Shown here piece after piece: positions 34,572 to 44,235 of a stretch of 64,000 bases of DNA. Position 1 is the stretch's first letter. Every line of letters starts with the position of its first letter. This DNA comes from Talpa occidentalis (taxonomy: Eukaryota; Chordata; Mammalia; Eulipotyphla; Talpidae). The notes below the pieces were generated by a model. That model saw only the letters and a list, made by a program, of their open reading frames with translations, ran no database searches and had not been told where the DNA came from. Both the position numbers and the translations under genes were made by a program. The stretch covers positions 97,417,591 through 97,481,590 of the forward strand of contig NW_023604295.1 of NCBI RefSeq assembly GCF_014898055.3, given 5' to 3'.

Positions 34572-35684
34572 ATGACTCCTGGAAGAACCAGAGGGGAACA
34601 GAGAAGCCCACCCAAGATGCCGGCAAGTCCCAACAACACAGTGTCCCAACGCATACGGCAAATTAGAAAACAGACAGTAGGGAGGAGAAGAACCACACGC
34701 AACCTAGCAACTCTCCAGAGAAAAAGCACACCACAAAAAGAAAGCCAGCCCCCAGATTGCAACGACAATAACTTGGAAGAATTTCTGAGCCTTCCAGAAA
34801 GAGAATTTAAAATTGCCGTGATTAAAAAACTGACAGAAGTCATAAAGGAAAACAATGATAAGGGAAAAATAATCAACGATCAGAAGAATGCAATTGAGTC
34901 CCTAGAGAGGGAAAACAATGGTCAGAAGAAAGAAATTGAGTCCCTAAAGAGGGAAGTAAAAGAAATGCAGGAGATCAAAGAATTAATGGAAGAACTAAAG
35001 AATTCTGGGAAAAGCAATGAAAGCAGAATAGATGAAATGGAAGAACGAATAAGTAATCTTGAAGACACAGAAATAAAAAGAACCAAAACAGAGAAGGAAA
35101 GAGAAGTACGAAGGAAAAAGAACGAAGAAAGACTTCGGGAACTATCGGACTCCATGAGGAAAGGAAATATAAGAGTTATAGGAATACCAGAAGGAGAGGA
35201 GAGAGATGTAGGAACAGAGAAAATATTCAAAGAGATAATTGAAGAGAACTTCCCAAATGTGAAGAAGGAGCTGAAAATTGATATACAAGAAGCAAGAAGA
35301 ACACCAAACTTCCACGACGAAAGGAAAAATACAGCAAGACACATAATAGTAAAGCTCCCAAGAATCCAGGACAAGGAAAAAATAATGAAGCTGGCAAGAG
35401 GGAAGAAACAGATAACATTCAAAGGAAAACCAATCAGGCTGACATCAGACTTCTCCAAAGAAACACTACGGGCAAGGAGAGAGTGGAGGGACATAGTCAA
35501 CAGACTCCAAGAAAACAGATGCCAACCAAGAATACTCTATCCCGCAAAGCTCTCCTTCCTCTTTGAAGAAAGAATATGGACCTTCCCAGACAAACAGAAA
35601 CTCCGGAATTTCATTGCAACTAAACCCCCACTCCAAAAAATACTACAAGGAGTCCTAAAGCCAGAACCTCAGAGCGACGAATAA
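34572..35684 (+). CDS. ORF1: L1 ORF1 protein (RNA-binding chaperone), intact
   Basis: 370 codons, uninterrupted. ORF1p trimerises, coats L1 RNA and acts as a nucleic-acid chaperone in the cytoplasmic L1 RNP. The basic N-terminal part is followed by a long coiled coil (about residues 75-190, heptad-rich E/K/L). The RRM begins at about residue 199 (NIRVIGIPEGEE) and contains the conserved ENFPN and RHIIVK. The C-terminal domain has ITFKGKPIRLTSDFS, ARREW and QPRILYPAKLSF. It is longer than human ORF1p (338 aa), partly because of a 14-residue tandem repeat (residues 101-128) in the coil. I chose the first ATG; the ATG at 34617 would give a protein 15 residues shorter and cannot be excluded. It should be translatable as assembled. 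The second copy at 52812 is broken by indels. Confidence 0.95.
   Translation: MTPGRTRGEQRSPPKMPASPNNTVSQRIRQIRKQTVGRRRTTRNLATLQRKSTPQKESQPPDCNDNNLEEFLSLPEREFKIAVIKKLTEVIKENNDKGKIINDQKNAIESLERENNGQKKEIESLKREVKEMQEIKELMEELKNSGKSNESRIDEMEERISNLEDTEIKRTKTEKEREVRRKKNEERLRELSDSMRKGNIRVIGIPEGEERDVGTEKIFKEIIEENFPNVKKELKIDIQEARRTPNFHDERKNTARHIIVKLPRIQDKEKIMKLARGKKQITFKGKPIRLTSDFSKETLRARREWRDIVNRLQENRCQPRILYPAKLSFLFEERIWTFPDKQKLRNFIATKPPLQKILQGVLKPEPQSDE
34872..34955 (+). repeat. 42-bp (14-codon) tandem repeat in the ORF1 coiled coil
   Basis: Two in-frame units, 34872-34913 and 34914-34955, share the coding pattern xxxQKxxIESLxRE. Fourteen residues equal two heptads, so the repeat keeps the coiled-coil register. 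Mouse L1 ORF1 is known to have a length-polymorphic region built from 42-bp and 66-bp units in the same domain. Confidence 0.9.
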
Positions 35685-35761
35685 CAATGAAAGAAGGCCA
35701 AAAAAAAAAAAAAAAGTTATTAAAAGAATAAATAAATAAAATCAAAGGAAAGACAAACACA
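35685..35761 (+). other. L1 inter-ORF spacer
   Basis: A 77-bp A-rich spacer with a run of A's at about 35700-35715. In L1s, ORF2 is translated from the same RNA by an unusual reinitiation-type mechanism across this spacer. In the second copy (about 53915-53987) the A-run and neighbours differ in length. Confidence 0.8.
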
Positions 35762-36895
35762 ATGGCAAATACAGATGTTAACATATCAATATTAACTCTA
35801 AATGTAAATGGACTAAACTCTTCAATAAAAAGACACAGAGTTGCAGCCTGGATTAAGAAACAAAACCCAACCTTTTGCTGTCTCCAGGAAACACATTTAG
35901 CTACAAAAGATAAAAATAGGCTCAAAGTTAAAGGATGGAAAACAATCCTACAAGCAAATGGACCAAAAAAGAAAGCAGGAACAGCTATACTTATATCAGA
36001 TAAAACAGATTTCAAACTCAAAAAGATAAAAAGAGACCCCAATGGTCACTACATTATGATCAAGGGGACAATACTTCTTCAAGAAGAAATAACACTCATT
36101 AACATATACTCACCAAACGAAGGAGCACCAAAATATATCAGACAACTGTTGTCCTCTCTGAAAACAGACATCAGAGAAAACACATACGTAGTGGGAGACT
36201 TCAACACACCACTATCAACAATGGATAGATCAACAAGACAAAAAATAAGTAAAGAAACCAAAGCTCTAAATAAAGACCTAGAGCAATTGGGCTTAACAGA
36301 CATCTATAGAACACTAAACCCCAAAAAAACGGAGTACACATTTTTCTCAAGCGCACACGGATCATTCTCCAGGATCGATCACATACTGGGGCACAAGACA
36401 AACATCAACAGATACACCAAGATTGAAATCATATCAACCATCTTTTCTGACCATGAAGGCATCAAACTAGAAATAAACCATAAAAAGAAGGCAAGGAACT
36501 TTCCTACCTCATGGAGATTAAAAACCACACTACTGGAAGACCATTGGACTAATGAGGAGATCAAAGAAGAAATTAAAAAATTTTTTGAATTGAACGACAA
36601 GGAGGACACCAATATCCTAAATGTATGGGATGCAGCAAAAGCAGTAATAAGAGGAAAATATATAGCAATAGAAGCTCACATCAAGAAACAAGAAAGAACG
36701 CAAAGAAACAACCTAATCTCGAAGCTCAAAGATCTAGAAAAAGAACAACAAGAAAACCCCAAAACCAGTAGAAGAAAAGAAATAATAAAAACCAAAGCAG
36801 AAATAAATGAAATTGAAACTAAAAAAACAATCCAAAAGATCAATGAAACCAAGAGCTGGTTCTTTGAAAAAATCAATAAAATAGACAGCCCCTAG
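35762..36895 (+). CDS. ORF2: ORF2 block 1: apurinic/apyrimidinic-type endonuclease domain
   Basis: 377 codons open from the ORF2 ATG. The APE-like endonuclease nicks target DNA at T-rich/A-rich junctions to prime reverse transcription. Catalytic and binding residues of the family are all present: N14 (LTLNVNG), E43 (LQETH), D146 and N148 (VGDFNTPLS), D206 (SRIDHILG), D230 and H231 (SDHEG). Numbering after about residue 105 runs one higher than in human L1 because of an extra Leu (ILLQEE) that the second copy lacks. Beyond about residue 240 follows the linker leading to the RT. The frame ends at a premature TAG caused by the first frameshift, so the product would be an endonuclease-only fragment. 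Confidence 0.92.
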   Translation: MANTDVNISILTLNVNGLNSSIKRHRVAAWIKKQNPTFCCLQETHLATKDKNRLKVKGWKTILQANGPKKKAGTAILISDKTDFKLKKIKRDPNGHYIMIKGTILLQEEITLINIYSPNEGAPKYIRQLLSSLKTDIRENTYVVGDFNTPLSTMDRSTRQKISKETKALNKDLEQLGLTDIYRTLNPKKTEYTFFSSAHGSFSRIDHILGHKTNINRYTKIEIISTIFSDHEGIKLEINHKKKARNFPTSWRLKTTLLEDHWTNEEIKEEIKKFFELNDKEDTNILNVWDAAKAVIRGKYIAIEAHIKKQERTQRNNLISKLKDLEKEQQENPKTSRRKEIIKTKAEINEIETKKTIQKINETKSWFFEKINKIDSP

Positions 36896-39093
36896 CCAGG
36901 CTCACAAAGGAAAAAAGGGAGAAAGCACAAATAAACAGGATCATCAATGAAAGAGGAGAAATCACAACGGACACAGCAGAAATCAAAAGAATAATCAGTA
37001 ACTACTATGAACAGTTATATGGAAACAAGTTTAACAATCTAGAGGAGATGGACAAATTCCTACAACTCTACAATCACCCAAAGCTAGATAAAGAAGAAAT
37101 AGAACACCTAAACAGACCAATTACAATTAGCGAAATTGAAATGGTAATCAAAAACCTCCCCAAAAACAAAAGCCCAGGACCTGATGGATTTACAAATGAA
37201 TTCTACCAAACATTCAGAGACGAATTAGTGCCTATCCTTCACAAACTCTTCCAAAAAATTGAGAAGGAAGGGACAATACCAAACACGTTCTATGAAGCCA
37301 ACATTACACTAATACCAAAACCGAACAAGGACAACACAAAAAAGGAAAACTACAGGCCAATCTCCCTAATGAACACTGATGCAAAAATCCTCAATAAAAT
37401 TTTAGCTATCAGAATCCAACAATGTATCCATAAGATAATTCACCACGACCAAGTTGGATTCATTCCAGGGGCACAAGGATGGTTTAACATCCGAAAATCA
37501 ATCAACGTTATCCAACACATCAACAAAAAGAAACATAAAAACCATATGATAATATCAATAGATGCTGAGAAAGCTTTCGACAAAGTGCAACACCCATTCA
37601 TGATAAAAGCCCTTGAAGTTCTTGGGATACAAGGAACATACCTCAACATCATAAAGGCCATCTATGACAAGCCAACAGCCAGTATCATTCTCAATGGTGA
37701 AAAGCTGAAAGCAATTCCATTAAGATCTGGAACAAGACAAGGATGTCCACTCTCACCATTGCTTTTCAATATAATACTGGAAGTCCTAGCCAGGGCAATA
37801 AGACAAGAGAAAGACATCCAAGGAATCCAAATAGGAAAAGAAGAAGTCAAACTATCACTATTTGCAGACGATATGATATTATACATAGAGAACCCCAAAA
37901 ACTCCACAGAAAAGCTAATTCAACTCATCAATCAGTTCAGTAAAGTGGCAGGATACAAAATCAACACGCAAAAGTCAGTAGCCTTCCTATACACAAACAA
38001 TAAATCTGAAGAAGAAGAAATCGAAAAGACCATCCCTTTTGTTATTGAAACAAAAAAAATCAAATATTTGGGAATAAATCTAACAAAAGAGGTAAAGGAC
38101 CTATACAAAGAAAACTATAAAACACTGTTAAAAGAAATAGAAGAAGACACAAAGAAATGGAGAGACATCCCCTGCTCATGGATTGGAAGAATAAACATTA
38201 TTAAAATGGCCATCCTTCCAAAAGCAATATACAGATTCAATGCTATTCCAATCAAAATTTCAATGTCATTCTTCAAAGAAATAGAAAAATTATTGATGAA
38301 ATTCATATGGAATCACAAAAAACCCCGAATAGCCAAAGCTCTCCTGAAAAAAAAAGAAGGGAATGGAGGCATCAGACTCCCAGACTTCAAACTATACTAC
38401 AAAGCCATAATCATCAAAACTGCATGGTATTGGAACAAGAACAGACATACAGACCAATGGAATCGAATAGAAAATCCAGAAATAAACCCACAGATTTATG
38501 GTCAACTAATCTTTGACAAAGGAGCAAAGACTATGCATTGGAGCAAAGAAAGTTTGTTCAATAAATGGTGCTGGGAAAACTGGGTCGCTACATGCAAAAG
38601 AATGAAGCTTGACCACCACCTCACACCATACACAAAAATCAACTCAAAATGGATTAAAGAACTAGACATAAGACCTGAAACCATAAAATATATAGAAGGA
38701 AATATAGGCGAAACACTACGTGATTTGCACATCAAAGACATCTTTACAGACACATCACCCAAAGCAGTGATAGTGAAGGCAAAGATAAACAGCTGGGACT
38801 ATATCAAATTAAAGAGCTTTTGCACAGCAAAAGAGACAATAACAAAAACAAAGAGAAACCCCACCAACTGGGAGAACATTTTTGCACCCAACACTAATGA
38901 TAAAGGACTGATCACAAAAATCTGCAAAGAGCTGATGAGACTCAACAACAACAAAGAAAATAATCCAGTCAAAAAATGGGCAGAAGAGCTTAAAAGAAAC
39001 TTCTCTGAAGAGGAAATGCAAATGGCCAACAGGCATATGAAAAAATGTTCAACATCACTTGTCATCAGGGAAATGCAAATCAAACTACCATGA
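36892..39093 (+). pseudogene. ORF2: ORF2 block 2: Z domain and reverse transcriptase
   Basis: This open block continues ORF2 in the next frame and has no ORF2 start of its own; the first ATG in frame is at 37048 (681 codons from there). The Z/RT-0 region shows [16 protein letters not shown] and [12 protein letters not shown] palm motifs include [14 protein letters not shown] (first catalytic Asp), [14 protein letters not shown] and [11 protein letters not shown], where FADD (codons 37861-37872) is the L1 equivalent of YxDD. The thumb and post-RT region follow ([36 protein letters not shown]). The RT catalytic residues are intact. It ends at a premature TGA at the second frameshift. Confidence 0.9.
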
Positions 39094-39590
39094 GATACCA
39101 TCTTACACCAGTGAGAATGGCACATATTAAAAAAACTAGCAACAACAAATGTTGGCGAGGGTGTGGAGAAAAAGGAACTCTTCTGCACTGTTGGTGGGAG
39201 TGCAAACTGGTCCAACCACTGTGGAAAGCTGTGTGGAGATTTCTGGACCTACTAAACATAGAGCTTCCATATGACCCAGCAATTCCACTCCTAGGTATTT
39301 ACCCAAAGGACACAGAAACATCAATTCCAAAGAACACCTGCACCCCTATGTTTATAGCAGCACTGTTTACAATAGCTAAGCTTTGGAAACAACCCAAATG
39401 CCCAAAAATAGATGACTGGATCAAGAAGATGTGGTACATATATACCATGGAATATTACTCAGCATTCAAAAAAGATAAACACATGCAATTTGCTGCAACA
39501 TGGATGGCGCTGGAAGGGATCATGCTCAGCGAAATAAGCCAAAAAGAAAAAGAAAAATACCGGATGGTCTCACTCATAGCAGGAATCTAG
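39084..39590 (+). pseudogene. ORF2: ORF2 block 3: C-terminal cysteine-rich segment
   Basis: This is the third frame of ORF2. It begins at [12 protein letters not shown] and contains the family's Cys-rich motif CX3CX7HX4C, encoded at 39150-39203 (CWRGC…H…C), which contributes to RNA binding and retrotransposition. It continues through [25 protein letters not shown] and [12 protein letters not shown] to the natural stop. An upstream ATG at 39045 opens this frame but is not the authentic start. Confidence 0.88.
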
Positions 39591-39780
39591 AAAACTTAAA
39601 TAATGGACCAGGAAAATGAAAAACTATAAGTAAGTGAAAATCAAAATCCACAAAAAACTATGAACCAGAGACACTTTTAGGGGGGCGGGGGCGGGAGGGG
39701 AGGGATTGGGGTCAGAATGGGGGGCGGCAATTGTATGGGGAATATAACAATAAAATTTATAAAAAAAAAAAAAAAAAAAA
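39591..39780 (+). terminator. L1 3' UTR, G-rich tract, poly(A) signal and tail
   Basis: The short 3' UTR contains a G-rich run at 39680-39711 with at least four G3+ blocks, a known hallmark of L1 3' UTRs and a candidate G-quadruplex. It is followed by AATAAA at about 39749 and an A-run of about 20. In the second copy the G-tract is shorter by a few bases (57876-57905). Confidence 0.88.
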
Positions 39781-39794
39781 GAAGTGGAAAAAAA

Positions 39795-39881
39795 AGTACA
39801 ACCATGTGAAATATATATAAAAGAAAGACACAAATGTATAATTACAAGTGCTGATAAACACCATGAGGCTAAGGGATGGGA
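39795..39881. other. Right flank of the SINE/L1 nest
   Basis: It contains the right half of the older SINE's target-site duplication ('aaaagtacaaccatgt', about 39792-39807), followed by unique sequence. Confidence 0.7.
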
Positions 39882-40103
39882 TACAGTGGATCCTCAAATA
39901 ACACTGTTTCATTCAACATTATTTCACAATACGGAGGAGGGAAAAAAAATAATAGATTCCCAAGGAGGCCACCTTTTGGATAAAGTCTGTCTGTGTGGAT
40001 TTCTTCAGGTCCCCTGGCTTCCCCCCACATCTTAAAGATATGCCCATGAAGGTCATTGGTGTGTCTCAGTCATACCGGTCCAACTGAGTATTTGTGTGTT
40101 TGT

Positions 40104-40134
<31 letters not shown>

Positions 40135-40436
40135 AGTGTGTTCTGCCATGGAAGGGTATCCTTTCTAGGGCGGGTTCTCATCTTGTTCCCTGAGTTGCCA
40201 GGATAATCTCCAGCCAGCTATGACCTGAAGTGGTTGGAAATGTCTAAATACAAATGATTGTTTACTATTACAAGTGTTTTTGGTCTTTATTTAAAAATTT
40301 GGCAATATTTTTGTGACCAGAAATGTGCTGTAGAATCTTAACTATTGTTTCTATCAATTATCCTGTGATAAAATTGGTTTTGTTCTTTGGTTCTTTCCAG
40401 GAATGCGTCAATGATGTTCAGTGAGGACTTACTGTA
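39882..40436 (+). mobile_element. DNA transposon relic with TA target duplication
   Basis: It is about 551 bp between TA dinucleotides (39882-39883 and 40435-40436). The ends are imperfect inverted repeats: left 'cagtggatcctcaaataac', right (complement) 'cagtaagtcctcactgaac'. The TA duplication and CAGT ends point to the Tc1/mariner superfamily (Tigger/pogo-like), and the internal sequence is one I recognise as mammalian-wide. No transposase frame is present, so it is a non-autonomous deletion derivative. A (TG)n run sits inside at about 40093-40135. Confidence 0.65.
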
Positions 40437-40744
40437 GTCATGTAAGCACACGAGGAGTACTTGGCCCTGTCCTGGTGCTCTTCCAGCTAAGATGTGACAT
40501 ATAAGCTGCATGTGTCACCCTGCAACTGGGAGGTCAGGGGGATGGAAATTTAACAGGCAGAAAACAGCTGTCCTTAGGTGGTATTCTCCAGGAACAAAAA
40601 GAAAATATATATGACGGGACCCCAGGCAAGGAATTCAGGATGAGAACAGGGAGACAGACAGAAGGCAGATCTTGGAGGGACTTAAAAGTCATTGTAAAAC
40701 TTTAGCCCTAAGTCTGAGGTATTTTTGGCACATGGCTGCAAAAT
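40437..40744. other. Unique sequence, nothing recognised
   Basis: No gene or repeat recognised. Confidence 0.4.
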
Positions 40745-40985
40745 AATATTAATTTACAATATCACTGAGCAAGCCCTTGAGTCAGGTACCCTCCTGGAGT
40801 TTACAAGGATTCTCTCACTTAATCCAGATAGTAGCCCTATGAGGCAGGTTAGATTATAGGAGATGGAGCAATGGAAACAGAGGGAAGTTAAATAACAGAC
40901 ACCAGTCCCCAAAGCTACTGAGCTTAAGAGCTGGACCTCAAACCCAACATTCAAACCTGACTCCAAAATGCACCCTCTGGCCAAC
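40745..40985 (-). repeat. MIR relic, antisense
   Basis: 'caatatcactgagcaagccc', 'ctcacttaatccagatag', 'ctatgaggcaggttag' and 'gagcttaagagctggacctc' follow the antisense MIR, nearly full length. Confidence 0.8.
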
Positions 40986-42359
40986 TGCTCTATTGCGTTT
41001 CTCTGCTCACACAGGCCCGGGTGCTTGGAATGGACAGCAGGAATCGGTGGGAAGGAAGATCATCTGGGAAGCAATGGCAGCCAGCCATCTCCTATTGCTT
41101 TATATACTTCATGAGCAAACTTACAGCACAATGAAGGAAGGCGTTCAATTCAGGGGTCCTTGCCACACACTTAGCAAGTGCCTTGATACAGTGCCACTGG
41201 GACCTCCAAACCTTCTCCCAATCATGGAATTGGGGAGAATGCCTAAGGATGCAGAGATTCAGTAAAATCTCCTCAGCTAGCATAGGTTATGGTATGGCAA
41301 CCTGGCTGGCCATAACTGAAATTTCACAAGGAAATGTTTATTTCAAAAAAGTTCAGAAAGTGTATGATTAAATAGAAATCCATGTCCCAATAATGGCAAT
41401 GATCTGAGTCAGATAAAGTTAGGTGCCTGGAAATTCCTACTTAAGCCACCAGGGGCATTAGGGGTTTAGGAATGGGACCCCAAAGCCCAGGGAGGAATTG
41501 TGTGTGAGGATGGGCAGATTGCCTCTTGCCAAGATTGGGATCAGAATTCATCAGCCTTATTTCCATTCTGCACCCTGGGTTTTACATCAGTAATAGGCAT
41601 GACAATCTCCCTGTGAGGCAGACACCTCAATCCCCACCTTATGGATGAGAATGTGCACTTGGATCCAGGCCTTAGTTGATGTGGAGTTTCTCCTTTAGAT
41701 TACTGTAGGAGTAGGTTGGAATAGTTGACTGATACCAATGGATGTCAAACTTCAAAAAACTTGTCCAGTCCTCCCTCGTGCATCTCACTCTCTTAGACTC
41801 CAGAGGCTGGGCTTCCAGCTGAAGGTGATGCTCTGACAAAAGGGAGAAAGGAAGGGCAGGCCCCCTACATCTGCAGGTCTACTAGGGCCAGGCCCAGCAA
41901 CAGCAGGCATGTTGCCCATGGGGAATGCCTTTGATGTGACAAGGGTGCTGGCTCTTTCTTGGGGGGTGGGGGGAGGGGCGAAGTCCCATTCCAGGTTTTC
42001 ACTCAAATTTAGTATTCAAGATTCATGTGACCTCTGGGATCTTTATTCCCACTTCCTCTGATAGATAATGACATCCTGGTTCTAGGTTAATGACTGAACT
42101 ATGGGAATTCCCATTAGATGCTTCCCATAGGGCCCCTCTGCCAGCTGCTATACACACCCTCTATGAAAGCCATTTACTCCTTTCCCTGCTGCCTAGACTT
42201 GGATTTAAGCTTTCATTCAGTTGCCTCAGGCTGTCACCAAGAAAATTACTTATTAATTTCCATGCACTGCAGAGCTATCTCTAAAACAAATAGAGTGTTG
42301 ACTCGGGAATTGTCAGTGTTAACCCCCATGCCTGGCTTTGTGCTTTCTGTCACCGCTTG
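40986..42359. other. Unique sequence, nothing recognised
   Basis: No gene that I can support. 41590-41650 is a possible MIR fragment. Frames of 60-90 residues recur identically in the second copy only because the DNA is duplicated, so that conservation means nothing. Confidence 0.45.
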
Positions 42360-42970
42360 GAAATGTTTCTAATGTAGAGTGGATCACATTTGATCACATT
42401 TACAAAATGCAAATTTACTCAACATTAATTGAAAACGTTCATGGGCAAAGTCTTGAAAGTTTGCACCCTTTCATGCAGTTAAAAGGCTAATGAGAGACAT
42501 TTTCTTCCATATATTACAGTGCAACTAATTATTTCAACCTCCTCCTGTCTAAAGAATAATGACTCAGTAGATTAGTGGGCTGTAACCTTTTGATCTTTAG
42601 ACCTTTAAAAATATGAACAAAATGACAGACCCTCTCTCCAGTAAAGTCTCATAATCACACAGAAAAATTTAATTTTGCACAGACATAAAGCACAAATTTA
42701 GACATTTCCCCCACCCACCTGAGAACCCAGAAATCCTGAAGAAAATTCTGCCTCTCTTCTTTTTGCAGTCTACTAATTTGTTTATTAAAGTGATGGCTGC
42801 TGTTTTATTAGTGATTTTAGTAATGAGTGAAGGAGGCTTTACAAAATGATAAGTAGTATTTGTGTTTATTTCTCTGCTCTCAAGCTAAATTAGCAGGTGT
42901 TTTGATGCACTCTGAAAATGTGCTAATGACCTCTGGAGGGAACAGTTAGATAAATGCACCATTGGGATTG
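42360..42970. other. Unique AT-rich block, candidate conserved noncoding element
   Basis: No repeat family, no open frame of note, and no low-complexity runs longer than a few bases. The block is rich in homeodomain-type TAAT words ('gcaactaattatttc', 'cattaattgaaaac') and in 'ttattagtgattttagtaatg'. Composition is unlike the flanking repeat debris. Regulatory function is inference only. Confidence 0.3.
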
Positions 42971-43254
42971 GGAATAAATGTCATGCGAGCATCCTAGGAA
43001 AGGCATGGAGGAAGAGGAAGGCTCTTCTCCAGCATCTGGCACAAGACAGATGTTCAAAATAAAAAAAAAAATCTTGGTTATCATTGTGTATCTGTTGTCT
43101 TAGAGGCACAAAAGCTATTTCCTGTCTGGTCCCTGATTGAGTTAGATTGACCCTGCCACCAAGCCATGTCCCTTCAGCCTGTGCAGTATCAGTATTCTCT
43201 TAAGCTGTGTCTTAGAGCATATTATACTTTTTATATACTACTTCATGTGCCAAG
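42971..43254. other. Unique spacer
   Basis: Nothing recognised. An A-run lies at about 43061. Confidence 0.35.
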
Positions 43255-43620
43255 CATCCTATTCCTTTTTTAATATTGAAACAACTCTCCAACTTTACAA
43301 ATTGAAAACTGAGGCTCAGAGAGTGACCTACCTCACTGGTGCAGCCACATTCAGCATGACCTGTCTGACTCCACTGTCCTGGCTCCCAAGGGCCAGGCCG
43401 CTCCTCCCATATCTACAGCACTTTCCATTTTGCTCCCACACTGACTCACTTCTCAATCCACAGGATGATTTTGTTACTCTCAATTGTCATTTACTCAATG
43501 GGGAATTGGAGGAGCCGTGAGACCAAGTGACTAGCCCAAGGTCATGCAAATGTCAACCTATGGGTGCAGGACTGGAAGCCAGGTTTCCAGCTTCTGGGCC
43601 ACTGCAGACCCTGCACCACG
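43255..43620 (-). repeat. MIR relics, antisense (two pieces)
   Basis: 43260-43345 ('aaattgaaaactgaggctc') and 43475-43620 ('tcatttactcaatgggg', 'gcccaaggtcatgcaaatg', 'actggaagccaggtttcc') are antisense MIR core and end sequences, separated by unmatched sequence. Confidence 0.65.
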
Positions 43621-44019
43621 CTTGATATTCCTGGAAGGGAGCAGGCAGGCATGCACATGCCCCTGCAACCCTGCATCAGCTTCGGACCACCCGGCAAGGG
43701 CACCTAATGGCTAGGGAATAAAGGTTTGGTGAGAGAAAAGACAGAGCAGGAGAAGAGAATAAATTTTAGTCAGACACAAAAAAAAGGCTACATGAGAGCT
43801 ATATCTTTAACAAATTAATTTTTCCCTGTGAGTAAATTTATGAGCCTGTCTCCCACCTACACTGTTCATTTTGCAAAGAACATAATTTTCACAACAAGCT
43901 CTATGCAATGTGTCCAGGGGCAGCACCCTGCTTTTGACTGGAGGCTTAAGGGTCCCTCCCACCACTATTTGTGCTCACTTGGGGTGCAAAATGGCATGTC
44001 ACTGTATCCCCAGTGCTAC
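43621..44019. other. Unique sequence, nothing recognised
   Basis: A 105-residue frame (43828-44145) continues into the following MIR relic and is not recognisable. Confidence 0.4.
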
Positions 44020-44235
44020 AGAGTACTAGGATTGGTGAGAGGATGGAAATCCTGCATTCTAACTTTCCCATTTTTCAGAAGTATCCTGAGGTCCAGAGGG
44101 AGGAAGGTCTTGCCCACGGTCCTCAGTCAATCATGCAGTGGCTGAGGGCAAAGACACTAAAGCCAGCCTGACTTGAATCCCAGTCTTTCCTATTACTAAC
44201 CCTGTGATTTTGGACAGATTAATTCAGACTTAGTG
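44020..44235. repeat. MIR relics in opposite orientations
   Basis: 44060-44160 ('agaagtatcctgaggtccag', 'gcccacggtcctcagtc') is antisense MIR. 44160-44230 ('cctgacttgaatcccag', 'ctgtgattttggacag') is the sense MIR start. They meet near 44160. Confidence 0.55.

Larger units (their letters stand above)
35762..39590 (+). pseudogene. ORF2: L1 ORF2 (endonuclease / reverse transcriptase), two frameshifts
   Basis: The ORF2 region is complete from ATG to the natural C-terminus (…MVSLIAGI, stop 39588-39590) but lies in three successive frames. The first shift is at the C-run before 36893, where a premature TAG follows. The second is at the A-run near 39082-39084, giving a premature TGA at 39091-39093. 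Each shift is what one missing base would cause. Both are present at the same places in the second copy (about 55107 and 57285). They are therefore either true mutations of this element or an error inherited by both assembled copies. No other disruption is visible in copy 1. As assembled, no full ORF2p can be made. Confidence 0.93.
33171..39794 (+). mobile_element. Full-length young L1 (LINE-1) retrotransposon
   Basis: The element runs from about 33185 to 39780, roughly 6.6 kb. It has a CpG-rich 5' UTR (33185-34571), ORF1 (34572-35684), a short A-rich intergenic spacer (35685-35761), ORF2 (35762-39590, frameshifted), a 3' UTR with a G-rich tract (39680-39711), an AATAAA (about 39749) and a poly(A) tail. 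The target-site duplication 'agaagtggaaaaaa' at 33171-33184 is repeated at 39780-39794, as expected for endonuclease cutting at TT/AAAA-type sites. Full length, intact ORF1, perfect TSD and long A-tail all indicate a recent insertion. A second assembled copy of most of it lies at 52402-57969. Confidence 0.97.

Noticed and set aside
34922..35500. 192-codon antisense open frame over ORF1
   Set aside because: It is the complement of the Lys/Glu-rich ORF1 coiled coil, giving a Ser/Phe/Leu-rich shadow frame.
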